This document shows, piece by piece, positions 17,133 through 26,659 of a stretch of 64,000 bases of DNA. The stretch comes from Pseudomonadota bacterium (GTDB taxonomy: Bacteria > Pseudomonadota > Alphaproteobacteria > Rhizobiales > Hyphomicrobiaceae), in NCBI GenBank assembly GCA_018242295.1, contig JAFECE010000011.1:1-64000 (forward strand), written 5' to 3'. A model generated the notes under the pieces. It searched no databases. It was not told where the DNA came from and saw only the letters and a program-made list of their open reading frames with translations. Position 1 is the first letter of the stretch. The number at the start of each line of letters is the position of its first letter. Position numbers and translations under genes: made by a program.

Positions 17133-18851
17133 ATGTCCGCTGAAGTGTCCAAAGATTTCAATCCCTCGCGCGAAGATTTTGCCGCGCTTCTCGCCGAGAG
17201 CCTTGCCAAGGACGACCTGTTCGAAGGTTCCGTCGTAAAGGGCAAGATCGTCGGCATCGAAAAAGACATGGCGATCATCGACGTCGGCCTCAAAATGGAA
17301 GGCCGCGTTGCACTCAAAGAATTCGGCGTCGGCGGCAAGCCGGGCGACCTCAAAGTCGGCGACACCGTGGAAGTCTACCTGGAGCGCGTCGAGAATGCGC
17401 TCGGTGAAGCGGTGCTCTCGCGCGACAAGGCTCGCCGCGAAGAAAGCTGGACCCGCCTCGAGCGCCTCTACGAAAAGGGCGAGAAGGTCACGGGCGTCAT
17501 TTTCAACAAGGTCAAGGGCGGTTTCACCGTCGATCTCGATGGCGCCGTGGCGTTCCTTCCGGGCAGCCAGGTCGACATTCGCCCCGTTCGCGACATCGGA
17601 CCTCTGATGCATCAGCAGCAGCCCTTCCAGATCCTCAAAATGGATCGCCGTCGCGGCAACATCGTTGTTTCGCGCCGCTCGGTTCTCGAAGAGAGCCGCG
17701 CCGAACAGAGAACGGAAATCGTCGCTCGTCTCGCTGAAGGCCAGATCATCGACGGTCTCGTCAAGAACATCACCGACTACGGCGCGTTCATCGATCTCGG
17801 CGGCATCGACGGTCTTCTGCACGTCACCGACATGGCATGGCGCCGCGTCAACCATCCGTCCGAAATCCTCAACGTCGGCGATACGGTGAAGGTGCAGATC
17901 ATCCGCATCAACCCGGAAACGCAGCGTATTTCGCTTGGCATGAAGCAGCTTCAGTCCGATCCGTGGTCGGCGATCGAAGCCAAGTATCCGGTCGGCGCTC
18001 GCGTCAAGGGCACCGTGACGAACATCGCCGATTACGGCGCGTTCGTTGAGCTGGAGCCGGGCGTCGAAGGCCTGATCCACGTCTCGGAAATGAGCTGGAC
18101 GAAGAAGAACACGCATCCTGGCAAGATCGTCTCGACGAGCCAGCAGGTGGAAGTTCAGGTTCTCGAAGTCGATCCGCAGAAGCGCCGTATCTCGCTCGGC
18201 CTGAAGCAGACGCAGGAGAACCCGTGGGATGCGTTCCTGACGCAGCACCCCAAGGGCTCGGTCGTCGAAGGTCCGATCCGCAACATCACCGAGTTCGGTC
18301 TCTTCATCGGTCTCGACAACGGCATCGACGGCATGGTCCATCTCTCGGACCTCGACTGGCAGAAGGCTGGCGACGAAGTCATCAAGGACTACAAGAAGGG
18401 CGACAACGTCAAAGCCATCGTTCTCGATGTCGATGGCTCGAAGGAGCGCATTTCGCTCGGCGTCAAGCAGCTGTCGGGCGATCCGGCAGACGCCATGGCG
18501 AAGTACAAGAAGGGCGATGCCGTTACCGGCACGGTCACGTCGGTCAGCGACGCTGGTATCGAGGTCAAGATCGCAGACAGCGAGCTGACGTCGTTCATCA
18601 AGCGCGCCGACCTCTCGCGGGACCGCTCGGAGCAGCGCCCTGAGCGCTTCAACGTCGGCGACAAGGTTGATGCGGCCGTCGTTTCGGTCGACAAGGCAGC
18701 GCGCCGTATCGCCGTTTCGATCAAGGCGCTCGAGCTTGCGGAAGAGAAGCAGGCCGTTGCCCAGTACGGTTCGACCGACTCGGGCGCGTCGCTCGGCGAC
18801 ATCTTCAAGGCTGCCATCAAGAAGCGCGAAGGCGCTGAAGACGCCGAGTAA
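17133..18851 (+). CDS. rpsA: 30S ribosomal protein S1
   Basis: A 572-residue S1 protein made of six consecutive S1 RNA-binding domains, seen as repeated units such as GVIFNKVKGGFTVDLDGAVAFLPGS, VKNITDYGAFIDLGGIDGLLHVTDM, VTNIADYGAFVELEPGVEGLIHVSEM and IRNITEFGLFIGLDNGIDGMVHLSDL. It delivers mRNA to the 30S subunit. The start at 17133 follows AAGGAG and matches the family start MSAEVSKDFNPSREDF; the frame stays open 36 nt upstream. Codon use is strongly biased, as expected for a highly expressed gene. It ends ahead of a strong terminator. Confidence 0.98.
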   Translation: MSAEVSKDFNPSREDFAALLAESLAKDDLFEGSVVKGKIVGIEKDMAIIDVGLKMEGRVALKEFGVGGKPGDLKVGDTVEVYLERVENALGEAVLSRDKARREESWTRLERLYEKGEKVTGVIFNKVKGGFTVDLDGAVAFLPGSQVDIRPVRDIGPLMHQQQPFQILKMDRRRGNIVVSRRSVLEESRAEQRTEIVARLAEGQIIDGLVKNITDYGAFIDLGGIDGLLHVTDMAWRRVNHPSEILNVGDTVKVQIIRINPETQRISLGMKQLQSDPWSAIEAKYPVGARVKGTVTNIADYGAFVELEPGVEGLIHVSEMSWTKKNTHPGKIVSTSQQVEVQVLEVDPQKRRISLGLKQTQENPWDAFLTQHPKGSVVEGPIRNITEFGLFIGLDNGIDGMVHLSDLDWQKAGDEVIKDYKKGDNVKAIVLDVDGSKERISLGVKQLSGDPADAMAKYKKGDAVTGTVTSVSDAGIEVKIADSELTSFIKRADLSRDRSEQRPERFNVGDKVDAAVVSVDKAARRIAVSIKALELAEEKQAVAQYGSTDSGASLGDIFKAAIKKREGAEDAE

Positions 18852-18877
18852 TCGGCTTCGGACGGCTGGAAATTGAG

Positions 18878-18913
18878 AGGCGCGCGGCAAACCCTGCCGC
18901 GCGCCTTAACTTT
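18878..18913 (+). terminator. Rho-independent terminator of rpsA
   Basis: A 12-bp perfect stem AGGCGCGCGGCA / TGCCGCGCGCCT (18878-18889, 18895-18906), loop AACCC, then TAACTTTT. Confidence 0.85.
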
Positions 18914-19040
18914 TGGGCGAGACGTCGCGGGCTTCCCCGTTGCTCGCGGGCGCAACCTTGCCTACGTTCCCCGCCAGAACGAGCCGCGCCTACGGGCCTC
19001 CCGCCCTGCCGCAGCGTGCCGACGGAAAGGGCGCACCCCC

Positions 19041-20006
19041 ATGCTTGAAACGGAAACGGTTCTCGATCGCCGGCGGCTTCGCCGGTCGGTATCGCTTTGG
19101 CGGGCCGCCGGGCTCGCCGCTCTCCTCATCGCGCTCGGCGCGGTATTCCTCAGCGGCGACAAGCTCGCCACGCTTGCCGGCGAAAAGCAGATTGCCCGCG
19201 TCACAATCGAGGGAACGATCACCGAAGACCGGGATCAGCTTAAATTGCTGAAGGACATCGCCGACGACGACAGCGTCTCGGGCGTTCTCCTGTTCATTAA
19301 CAGTCCCGGCGGCACGACGACGGGGGGCGAGGCGCTTTACGAAGGCATCCGGACGCTTGCCCAAAAGAAGCCCGTAGTGGCCCAATTTGGCACCGTGGCG
19401 GCCTCGGCGGCCTACATAGCGGGTCTCGCCACCGACCACATTGTGGCCCGTGGAAACTCGATTACGGGCTCCGTTGGCGTCATCGTGCAGTGGCCGGAGG
19501 TCGTGCAGCTGCTCGATAAGATCGGCGTCAAAATGAACGAAATTAAGAGTGGTCCGCTGAAGGCGTCTCCTTCGCCGTTCGAGCCGCTTGACGATTCGAG
19601 CAAGAAGGTCGCCGAGGGCATGGTCGCCGACGGCTTCAAATGGTTCGTCGGCCTGGTCGAGACCCGCCGTGGCGTCAAAGCTGCCGATATCCCCGGCCTC
19701 CTGGAAGGCCGAATCTACTCCGGCCGCGAAGCCTTGGAAGCCAAGTTGGTTGATCAACTCGGTGGCGAGGACGAAGCGGTCAAATGGCTCAAGGAGAAGA
19801 AAAGCGTCCCCCAGACGGCGAAAGTCACCGATTGGAAGCCCGGAAATACCGGCACTTACGGCTTTGCCGGCATGTCTGCCGGAATCGTCGGCTGGCTTTT
19901 CGGATCAGCGGCCGGGGACGCAGCAAATTTTTTGCTTCGTGATCGGATGATTTCCACGCTCGGACTTGACGGTCTTCTCTCAGTTTGGCACCCTTCTGAA
20001 AAATAA
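19041..20006 (+). CDS. sppA: Signal peptide peptidase SppA (short, 36K type)
   Basis: A 321-residue membrane-anchored serine protease that degrades cleaved signal peptides. An N-terminal basic stretch and one transmembrane helix (about residues 19-38) are followed by a single S49 protease domain. The likely catalytic dyad is Ser122 in [12 protein letters not shown] and Lys174 in [12 protein letters not shown], spaced 52 residues as in Bacillus SppA. INSPGG and GSVGVI are further family motifs. The start at 19041 ([12 protein letters not shown]) is chosen because it precedes the membrane helix closely; the frame is open to 18873. ihfB follows 33 nt downstream. Confidence 0.93.
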   Translation: MLETETVLDRRRLRRSVSLWRAAGLAALLIALGAVFLSGDKLATLAGEKQIARVTIEGTITEDRDQLKLLKDIADDDSVSGVLLFINSPGGTTTGGEALYEGIRTLAQKKPVVAQFGTVAASAAYIAGLATDHIVARGNSITGSVGVIVQWPEVVQLLDKIGVKMNEIKSGPLKASPSPFEPLDDSSKKVAEGMVADGFKWFVGLVETRRGVKAADIPGLLEGRIYSGREALEAKLVDQLGGEDEAVKWLKEKKSVPQTAKVTDWKPGNTGTYGFAGMSAGIVGWLFGSAAGDAANFLLRDRMISTLGLDGLLSVWHPSEK

Positions 20007-20038
20007 GAAGAAATGGTCGCCGAAGCTGGGAGCGAAAC

Positions 20039-20335
20039 GTGATCAAATCGGAGCTGGTGCAACGGATTGCCACTGCCAATCCGCATCTTTACCATCGTGA
20101 CGTCGAACGCATCGTCAATGTCATTTTTGACGAAATTGTCGATGCTTTGTCGCGAGGTGACCGTGTCGAACTTCGCGGTTTCGGCGCATTCACGGTGAAG
20201 CATCGCGCGTCGCGGCAGGGAAGAAATCCCCGAACCGGGACGACCGTCGCGGTCGCCGAAAAGTTCGTGCCGTTTTTCAAGACCGGCAAAGAGCTTCGTG
20301 ACCGGTTGAATAAGCTCAACGGCGCGAAACACTGA
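20039..20335 (+). CDS. ihfB: Integration host factor subunit beta
   Basis: A 98-residue DNA-bending protein of the HU/IHF family. It starts with GTG at 20039 ([11 protein letters not shown]), has the family sequence [28 protein letters not shown] covering the beta arm with the Asn-Pro that intercalates into DNA, and ends with [15 protein letters not shown]. It forms a heterodimer with IhfA, which is not in this window. The order sppA-ihfB-lapA-like-trpF is conserved in the order. Confidence 0.96.
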   Translation: MIKSELVQRIATANPHLYHRDVERIVNVIFDEIVDALSRGDRVELRGFGAFTVKHRASRQGRNPRTGTTVAVAEKFVPFFKTGKELRDRLNKLNGAKH

Positions 20336-20381
20336 CGAGCCGGCCGCAGCCGATTTGCAGGCGCCGCAAGTGAGGTAGATC

Positions 20382-20732
20382 ATGTTCAGGCGTATTCTTG
20401 CGCTGCTTATCGGTTTTCCGCTCGGCATCATTCTCGTTGCCATCGCTGTTTCGAACCGGCAACCGGTCGATCTGATCCTCGATCCCTTCCGGCCCGAAAC
20501 ACCGGCGCTTTCGATCGTGCTGCCATTCTACATTTATCTGATGGCGGCTCTCGTCCTGGGCGTCATTCTTGGTGGCGTGGCGACGTGGATGGGGCAAAGC
20601 CGATGGCGGCAGACGGCCCGTTCGCAGGGCCGGCGCGCAGCGCGCTGGCAGGCGGAGGCAGACCGGCTCGCGCGCGAACGCGAAGCCGCCGCCGAAACCG
20701 CGGACAAGCAACTCGCGATCTCCGGCCGTTGA
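20382..20732 (+). CDS. LapA-domain membrane protein (DUF1049)
   Basis: A 116-residue inner-membrane protein with two hydrophobic helices (about residues 4-24 and 43-66) connected by a short loop containing SNRQPVDLILDPF, the pattern of the LapA/DUF1049 family. The cytoplasmic C-terminus is a charged, probably coiled helix rich in Arg, Ala and Glu. In enterobacteria LapA-LapB regulate LpxC and lipopolysaccharide level; no lapB is next to this gene, so the role cannot be transferred. It follows ihfB by 46 nt. Confidence 0.85.
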   Translation: MFRRILALLIGFPLGIILVAIAVSNRQPVDLILDPFRPETPALSIVLPFYIYLMAALVLGVILGGVATWMGQSRWRQTARSQGRRAARWQAEADRLAREREAAAETADKQLAISGR

Positions 20733-20750
20733 TGTGAGCCCAGGTTCTCA

Positions 20751-20990
20751 ATGACATTCGATGCGTTGACGCTGTTCGGGCTCGTCGCCGTCAGTCTAAT
20801 GCTGTTGTTCTATGCCTTCGAGGACAGCAGCCCCTGGTGCATTCTCGGATTTTCCGTCGCTTGCGCGATGGGTTCGGTCTATGGATTTTTGCAGGGCGCG
20901 TGGCCGTTCGGTCTGGTCGAAGGCGTTTGGACGTTTATTGCTCTGAAGCGCTGGCAAAAGCGCCGCCTTACAGGAACGCCTGCGGCGTAG
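20751..20990 (+). CDS. Small conserved membrane protein
   Basis: A 79-residue protein with two or three hydrophobic segments (residues about 5-21, 29-47 and 51-64), containing YAFEDSSPWCILGF and a basic tail ALKRWQKRRL. Proteins of this type occur in Rhizobiales directly before trpF; no function is known to me. It lies 18 nt after the LapA-like gene and 13 nt before trpF, so it is probably in the same transcript. Confidence 0.75.
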   Translation: MTFDALTLFGLVAVSLMLLFYAFEDSSPWCILGFSVACAMGSVYGFLQGAWPFGLVEGVWTFIALKRWQKRRLTGTPAA

Positions 20991-21003
20991 CGCATGAAAT
21001 TCG

Positions 21004-21657
21004 ATGGTTACAAGAGCCAAAATTTGCGGGATCACGACGTCTGAAGCCTTGGATGCTGCCATATCCGGCGGCGCCGAGTACATCGGGCTTGTCTTCTTCC
21101 CGAAGAGCCCGCGTCATCTCGATATCGCGAAAGCCAAGGGGCTCGCCGAACGGGCGCGGGGCAAGGCCAGGATCGTCGCGCTGACGGTCGACGCCGACGA
21201 TGCCGCGCTCAGAGAAATCGTCGAGGAAGTCGCGCCCGATATTCTGCAGCTACATGGCAAGGAAGCGCCAAGCCGCGTTGCCTCGATCAAGAAGCAATTT
21301 GGCCGCGAAGTAATCAAGGCCATCGCCGTCGCCACGGCGGATGATGTGGCGCAGGCTCGCGGGTACGCGGACGTTGCCGACCTTATCCTCTTCGATGCGA
21401 AGGCGCCGCCCGGTGCGCCGCTGCCCGGCGGCAACGGCCGGACGTTCGACTGGCATGCGCTCGACGGTGTGGCCGAAACGCTGCCTTTCATGCTTTCGGG
21501 TGGTCTCGGTCCCGATAACGTCGCTGACGCCATCGCATTAACGCATCCGCTCGCCGTCGATGTGTCGTCCGGCGTCGAGAGCGCGCCGGGCATCAAGGAC
21601 CCGGAGCAGATCCGTCGCTTTCTTCTCGCCGTAAAGGCAGCTAAGCAGGCGGGATAA
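21004..21657 (+). CDS. trpF: Phosphoribosylanthranilate isomerase
   Basis: A 217-residue TIM-barrel enzyme that converts phosphoribosylanthranilate to CdRP in tryptophan synthesis. The N-terminal KICGITTSEAL holds the catalytic Cys, LQLHGKE and LFDAKAPPGAPLPGGNGRTFDW include the second catalytic Asp region, and LSGGLGPDNV and VDVSSGVESAPGIKD form the phosphate site. It is the first gene of trpF-trpB-trpA-accD-folC, an order typical of alphaproteobacteria. Confidence 0.97.
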   Translation: MVTRAKICGITTSEALDAAISGGAEYIGLVFFPKSPRHLDIAKAKGLAERARGKARIVALTVDADDAALREIVEEVAPDILQLHGKEAPSRVASIKKQFGREVIKAIAVATADDVAQARGYADVADLILFDAKAPPGAPLPGGNGRTFDWHALDGVAETLPFMLSGGLGPDNVADAIALTHPLAVDVSSGVESAPGIKDPEQIRRFLLAVKAAKQAG

Positions 21658-21696
21658 TTTCATCTCACGGCAAAAGCCGGGAGAAGCGAGGCTTTC

Positions 21697-22938
21697 ATGG
21701 CAACGAAATCGAAGAAAACAGCGGAAGCCGCTCTCAACAGCTATGCGACTGGTCCCGACGACCGGGGGTTTTTCGGCATCTTCGGCGGCCGCTTCGTTGC
21801 CGAGACGCTGATGCCGCTGATCCTGGAACTCGAGCGCGCCTATGAGGCTGCGAAAGCCGATCCGGAATTCCAGCGCGAGCTCGATTTCCTCAATCTGCAT
21901 TACGCCGGCCGGCCGAGCCCTCTCTATCATGCAGAGCGAATGACGGCAGAACTCGGCGGCGCGAAGATCTACTTCAAGCGCGAGGAGCTCAATCACACTG
22001 GCTCGCATAAGATCAATAACTGTCTCGGCCAGATCCTGCTCGCGCGCCGGATGGGTAAGAAGCGGATCATCGCGGAGACCGGAGCCGGGCAGCACGGCGT
22101 CGCCGTCGCGACGGTCTGTGCAAAGTACGGCATGGAGTGCGAGGTCTACATGGGCGCGACTGACGTCGAACGTCAGGCGCCTAACGTTGCGCGCATGATG
22201 TTGCTCGGCGCGAAGCTCAATCCGGTGACGTCGGGCGCAGGCACGTTGAAAGATGCGATGAACGAAGCGCTGCGCGATTGGGTCACCAACGTGCGCGACA
22301 CCTATTACCTCATCGGTACGGCCGCGGGTCCGCATCCTTATCCAGCGATGGTTCGCGATTTCCAGGCGATCATCGGCCATGAGACGCGCAAGCAGATGAT
22401 GGAAGCCGAAGGCCGGTTGCCGGATACCATCGTTGCCTGCATCGGCGGCGGCTCGAATGCCATCGGCATTTTCCATCCGTTCCTGGACGATCCCGGTGTC
22501 GCGATCTACGGCGTCGAGGCCGGCGGTCACGGGATCGATGTCGAGAACGGCCACGCCGCGTCGATGACGGGAGGCTCGCCCGGCGTCCTGCACGGCAATC
22601 GCACTTATCTGCTGCAGGATGGCGACGGCCAAATCCTCGAAGGCCATTCGATCTCGGCGGGGCTCGATTATCCGGGCGTCGGGCCCGAGCATTCGTGGCT
22701 GAAGACTATCGGGCGTGTGACCTACGTTCCGGCGACGGACAAAGAAGCGCTCGACGCACTTCAGTTTTGCACGCGGCTTGAAGGCATCATTCCGGCGCTC
22801 GAGTCGAGCCACGCATTGGCGCTGGTGAAGAAGCTTGCGCCGACTTTGGCGAAGGACAACCTTCTCGTCGTCAATATTTCTGGCCGAGGCGATAAGGATC
22901 TCGCCACGGTCGCCAAACATCTTGGGATGAAGATCTAA
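21697..22938 (+). CDS. trpB: Tryptophan synthase beta chain
   Basis: A 413-residue PLP enzyme that joins indole and serine. The PLP lysine lies in HTGSHKINN, the substrate Glu in [10 protein letters not shown], and the phosphate-binding loop is [10 protein letters not shown]. It starts at an ATG 39 nt after trpF and stops 1 nt before the trpA start codon, consistent with translational coupling to its complex partner. Confidence 0.98.
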   Translation: MATKSKKTAEAALNSYATGPDDRGFFGIFGGRFVAETLMPLILELERAYEAAKADPEFQRELDFLNLHYAGRPSPLYHAERMTAELGGAKIYFKREELNHTGSHKINNCLGQILLARRMGKKRIIAETGAGQHGVAVATVCAKYGMECEVYMGATDVERQAPNVARMMLLGAKLNPVTSGAGTLKDAMNEALRDWVTNVRDTYYLIGTAAGPHPYPAMVRDFQAIIGHETRKQMMEAEGRLPDTIVACIGGGSNAIGIFHPFLDDPGVAIYGVEAGGHGIDVENGHAASMTGGSPGVLHGNRTYLLQDGDGQILEGHSISAGLDYPGVGPEHSWLKTIGRVTYVPATDKEALDALQFCTRLEGIIPALESSHALALVKKLAPTLAKDNLLVVNISGRGDKDLATVAKHLGMKI

Positions 22939-22939
22939 G

Positions 22940-23770
22940 ATGACGAAGCACGTCACACGCATCGATGCCAGCTTCGCGGCATTGAAAAAAGAAAAACGTC
23001 CGGCGCTTGTTACATTCATCACGGCGGGAGATCCCGATCCCGAGACGAGTGCAGAGGTTCTTGCCGAACTCGTCAAAGCGGGCGCCGATATCATCGAACT
23101 CGGCATGCCGTTCTCGGATCCGATGGCGGACGGTCCGGCGATCCAAGCTTCGTCGCAGCGGGCGCTCAAGGCCGGGCAGACGATGGTCAAGACGCTGCAG
23201 ATGGTTCGCGATTTCCGCGCGCACGACAACACGACGCCAATCGTGCTGATGGGCTACTACAATCCGATCTACGTCTACGGCAACGAGCGCTTCATCAAGG
23301 ATGCGAAGGCCGCGGGGGTTGATGGTCTGATCGTGGTCGACGTGCCACCCGAAGCCGATGACGAGCTGTGCCTTCCGGCTCTCGCGGCGGGGCTCAATTT
23401 CATCCGGCTCGCGACGCCGACAACGGACAAGGCGCGTTTGCCCGCCGTTTTAAAAAATACGTCGGGTTTCGTTTACTATGTCTCGATCACGGGCATCACG
23501 GGGGCAGCCGCGCCGGTCGTTAACGATGTTCACAGCCAAGTGAAGGCGATCAAGGCGGAAACGCCGCTTCCGGTTGTGGTGGGCTTCGGCGTGCGATCCG
23601 GCGACCAGGCTCGGGCCATCTCCAAAGGGGCAGATGGCGTCGTCGTCGGCTCAGCCATTGTTTCTACTATAGAAAAATCCCTCGGACCGAAGGGTGCGGC
23701 GACGGACCGAACCGTCAAGGGTGTGGTGGAACTCGTCCGTGAATTGCGTGCGGCGCTATCGGCCGACTAG
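22940..23770 (+). CDS. trpA: Tryptophan synthase alpha chain
   Basis: A 276-residue TIM barrel that releases indole from indole-3-glycerol phosphate. Catalytic Glu lies in [17 protein letters not shown] and the catalytic Asp in [23 protein letters not shown] forms the phosphate site. It partners TrpB for indole channelling. Confidence 0.98.
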   Translation: MTKHVTRIDASFAALKKEKRPALVTFITAGDPDPETSAEVLAELVKAGADIIELGMPFSDPMADGPAIQASSQRALKAGQTMVKTLQMVRDFRAHDNTTPIVLMGYYNPIYVYGNERFIKDAKAAGVDGLIVVDVPPEADDELCLPALAAGLNFIRLATPTTDKARLPAVLKNTSGFVYYVSITGITGAAAPVVNDVHSQVKAIKAETPLPVVVGFGVRSGDQARAISKGADGVVVGSAIVSTIEKSLGPKGAATDRTVKGVVELVRELRAALSAD

Positions 23771-23944
23771 CGCTCTCCTCGGATAAGCTTTATTGGATAC
23801 CGCCTTCTGCACCCCATTTTGGGCATTGTCCTAGCGCTGGTCCCTCATGACGCGCTAAAAATGGCGGACTGCGAGGAGCTTGCCGATGTGCCCGCACGTT
23901 AATGCGGTAGGCGCTTGGAGCGGCTTACAAGGAGCCAAGAGCAC

Positions 23945-25021
23945 GTGAACTGGATTAACAACGTCGTCCGCCCCAAGATCAGCGGGCTTTTATCGACGGC
24001 GAAGCGCGATGTGCCGGATAACCTCTGGGTGAAATGCCCGGAGACGGGCCAGATGGTCTTCTACAAAGACCTCGAGGCGAACCAGTTCGTTGTGCCCGGC
24101 TCGAACTATCACATGCGCATGGGTTCGCAGCAGCGCCTGCAGCATCTTTTCGACGGCGGAGAATATCGCACCGTCCCGGTGCCGACGGTGCAGCAGGATC
24201 CGTTGAAGTTTCGCGATGGTCGTAAATATACCGATCGCCTGAAAGACGCGAAGACCGCGACGAAGCTAGAAGATGCCATCCTCGTCGGCGAGGGAGATCT
24301 CGAGGGCGTGCCGGTCGTTGCCGCGGCGCAGGACTTCCGATTCATGGCGGGTTCGCTCGGCATGGCGGCAGGCGAAGCGATTATCGCGGGCATGCAGCGA
24401 GCGCTCGAACTCCGGACGCCCTTCATTCTTTTCGCGGCCTCGGGTGGGGCGCGCATGCAGGAGGGCATCCTCTCCCTCATGCAGATGCCGCGTACGACGA
24501 TTGCCGTGCAACGCTTGCGAAACGCGCGGCTGCCCTACATCGTCGTTCTGACAGACCCGACGACAGGCGGCGTCACGGCATCCTACGCGATGCTTGGTGA
24601 TATTCATATTGCGGAGCCCGGCGCGCTGATCTGCTTTGCCGGTCCGCGCGTCATTCAGCAGACGATCCGCGAGCAATTGCCCGATGGCTTCCAGCGTGCC
24701 GAATATCTGCTTTCGCACGGCATGATCGACATGGTCGTGCATCGCCACCAGATGCGCGAAACGCTTGCGCGCGTTGCCAGACTTCTGATGAGCGGCGTAC
24801 ACGCGACGAAGCCGAGAGATGCGCGCAAATTGAACGGCAAGCCTTACGTCAACGGTGCGTCCGTCGACGGCAAGGTCATCGAGACGGCTGCGCGGGAAAG
24901 CGGCGTCGTCGAACCCGAAGTCGTTCCGAACAGTCAGAGGTTCGAGCCGGGCAAGGGCGAGAAGCCGCGCCGCGACGAAGCCGGATCGGCTGGGTCCGCA
25001 AGTTCCAAGGATGCGCCTTAG
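23945..25021 (+). CDS. accD: Acetyl-CoA carboxylase carboxyltransferase subunit beta
   Basis: A 358-residue subunit that, with AccA, transfers carboxyl from biotin to acetyl-CoA. The crotonase-fold core has [37 protein letters not shown] and [10 protein letters not shown]. The N-terminal zinc finger of most AccD proteins is absent: only one of the four expected cysteines remains (KCPETGQM), and the second pair is replaced by VVPGSNYH. The start is GTG at 23945 with AAGGAG 9 nt upstream; homologs begin MNWI. The C-terminal tail is rich in Arg, Gly and Ser. Confidence 0.95.
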   Translation: MNWINNVVRPKISGLLSTAKRDVPDNLWVKCPETGQMVFYKDLEANQFVVPGSNYHMRMGSQQRLQHLFDGGEYRTVPVPTVQQDPLKFRDGRKYTDRLKDAKTATKLEDAILVGEGDLEGVPVVAAAQDFRFMAGSLGMAAGEAIIAGMQRALELRTPFILFAASGGARMQEGILSLMQMPRTTIAVQRLRNARLPYIVVLTDPTTGGVTASYAMLGDIHIAEPGALICFAGPRVIQQTIREQLPDGFQRAEYLLSHGMIDMVVHRHQMRETLARVARLLMSGVHATKPRDARKLNGKPYVNGASVDGKVIETAARESGVVEPEVVPNSQRFEPGKGEKPRRDEAGSAGSASSKDAP

Positions 25022-25057
25022 GGCGCCTGGCAATTCTCGAAGGTATTGCGGGGCGCC

Positions 25058-26407
25058 ATGACCTCGTCGACGACACGGCCCACAAGCGACGCCTTATTGG
25101 CCGACATGATGCTCCTGCATCCCAAGCTGATCGACTTGTCGCTCGGCCGCGTGGAACGTCTGCTCGCGAAGCTCGGGCATCCTGAAAGAAAGCTTCCGCC
25201 CGTCGTGCACATTGCCGGTACCAACGGCAAGGGCTCAGTGACGGCTTATCTTAGAGCCTTCACGGAAGCCGCCGGGAAGCGTGCGCACGTTTATACCTCG
25301 CCGCATCTCGTCCGGTTTCACGAACGCATCGCGCTCGCCGGAGACGGTGGGAAGGCGCATGCGATCGACGAAGACACGCTCGTCGATGTTCTGACGCGCG
25401 TCCTCGCCGTGAACGATGGCGACGACATCACGCAATTTGAAATCACGACCGCGGCGGCGTTGCTCGCATTCTCGGAACGGCCCGCGGATGTCCTACTGCT
25501 CGAGGTTGGGCTTGGCGGGCGGCTCGATGCGACGAACGTCATTGCCGATCCGGCGCTCACCGTCATCATGCCGATCTCGATGGATCATGCCGAGAAGCTC
25601 GGGCCGACGATCGCCAAAATCGCCTTCGAAAAGGCCGGCATCCTCAAGCGCGGTGTTCCGGGCATCGTCTCGCAACAACCCGACGACGTTCTCGCGGTGC
25701 TTGAATCGCGTGCGCGCTCGGTCGGTGCGCCGCTCACCGTCTGGGGCCGCGATTACGACGCGTATGAACAGACGGGGCGTCTCATCGTCCAGCAGAACGA
25801 CCGTCTGCTCGACTTGCCGCTGCCTGCCCTCATCGGTCGGCATCAGATCGTCAACGCCGGAACGGCTGTCGCTGCGGCGCTGACGCTCGGCGAAAGAATT
25901 CCATCACTTGCGATCGACGAGCGCGCTCTTGAGGCGGGGCTACGCAACGTTGAATGGCCAGCCCGGATGCAGCACCTGACTTCGGGGCCGCTGCCCGAAA
26001 TCCTCGGAGAGGGGGCCGAGCTTTGGCTCGACGGCGGACATAATCCGGCGGCTGGGGATATGCTCGCCGATACGCTAGCGACGCTGGACGAGAAGTCGCC
26101 GAAGCCGGTCTATCTGATCGTCGGGATGATGGGGCAGAAGGATGCGCTGGGTTTTCTTGCGCCATTCCGCGGACTTGTGCGGGCCATCTATACGGTGCCG
26201 ATCCCCGGCGCCCATGAGGCGCCGCATAACGAAGAAAATCTTGCCGAAGTCGCGCGGGGCGCCGGCATGCAGGCGCTTGATCGCAAAAATGTGATTAATG
26301 CGCTAGAAACGATCGCCGGACTTTCGCAGGGGCCGAAGCGCGTTCTCATCTGCGGATCGCTTTATCTCGCCGGGCACGTGCTTTCAACGCAGCAAAACCT
26401 CGAATAA
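25058..26407 (+). CDS. folC: Bifunctional folylpolyglutamate/dihydrofolate synthase
   Basis: A 449-residue Mur-ligase-type ATPase that adds glutamate to folates and makes dihydrofolate from dihydropteroate. It has the P-loop HIAGTNGKGS, the folate-binding YTSPHLVRFHERI, FEITTAAALLAF, and LEVGLGGRLDATN. WLDGGHNPAAG marks the C-terminal glutamate-ligase domain. The ATG at 25058 lies 36 nt after accD. It is the last gene of the trpF operon. Confidence 0.96.
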   Translation: MTSSTTRPTSDALLADMMLLHPKLIDLSLGRVERLLAKLGHPERKLPPVVHIAGTNGKGSVTAYLRAFTEAAGKRAHVYTSPHLVRFHERIALAGDGGKAHAIDEDTLVDVLTRVLAVNDGDDITQFEITTAAALLAFSERPADVLLLEVGLGGRLDATNVIADPALTVIMPISMDHAEKLGPTIAKIAFEKAGILKRGVPGIVSQQPDDVLAVLESRARSVGAPLTVWGRDYDAYEQTGRLIVQQNDRLLDLPLPALIGRHQIVNAGTAVAAALTLGERIPSLAIDERALEAGLRNVEWPARMQHLTSGPLPEILGEGAELWLDGGHNPAAGDMLADTLATLDEKSPKPVYLIVGMMGQKDALGFLAPFRGLVRAIYTVPIPGAHEAPHNEENLAEVARGAGMQALDRKNVINALETIAGLSQGPKRVLICGSLYLAGHVLSTQQNLE

Positions 26408-26459
26408 TCTCTCTCAAGGAGAGGCATCCGTTGCGCTAAATCAAAGTGCTTCCGCCCCA

Positions 26460-26483
26460 TTCGATATTTACTTCGATATTTAC
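26460..26483 (+). repeat. Tandem 12-bp direct repeat upstream of the aldehyde dehydrogenase gene
   Basis: TTCGATATTTAC occurs twice in perfect tandem (26460-26471 and 26472-26483), about 177 nt before the aldehyde dehydrogenase start. Its AT-richness and exact repetition suggest an activator-binding site, but no factor is assigned. Confidence 0.6.
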
Positions 26484-26659
26484 AGTGCGAAAGGTCGCAA
26501 AAACCCGTTAAGTTGACGCGACACCCCCCGAGCGGTCACGACGCATAGCAGCCTTTCCAACTAAGATGTCGAGGCCGCCCAAGACGAGGCGTAACAGGTC
26601 GATAGAATAGCTACAGACAAGACAGCCAAATATAGGCGTCAATCCGGAGGAGATGCACG

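Noticed and set aside
17025-18890. Minus-strand open frame of 621 codons
   Set aside because: It is the antisense of rpsA. The codon bias of the highly expressed sense gene removes stops on the other strand.
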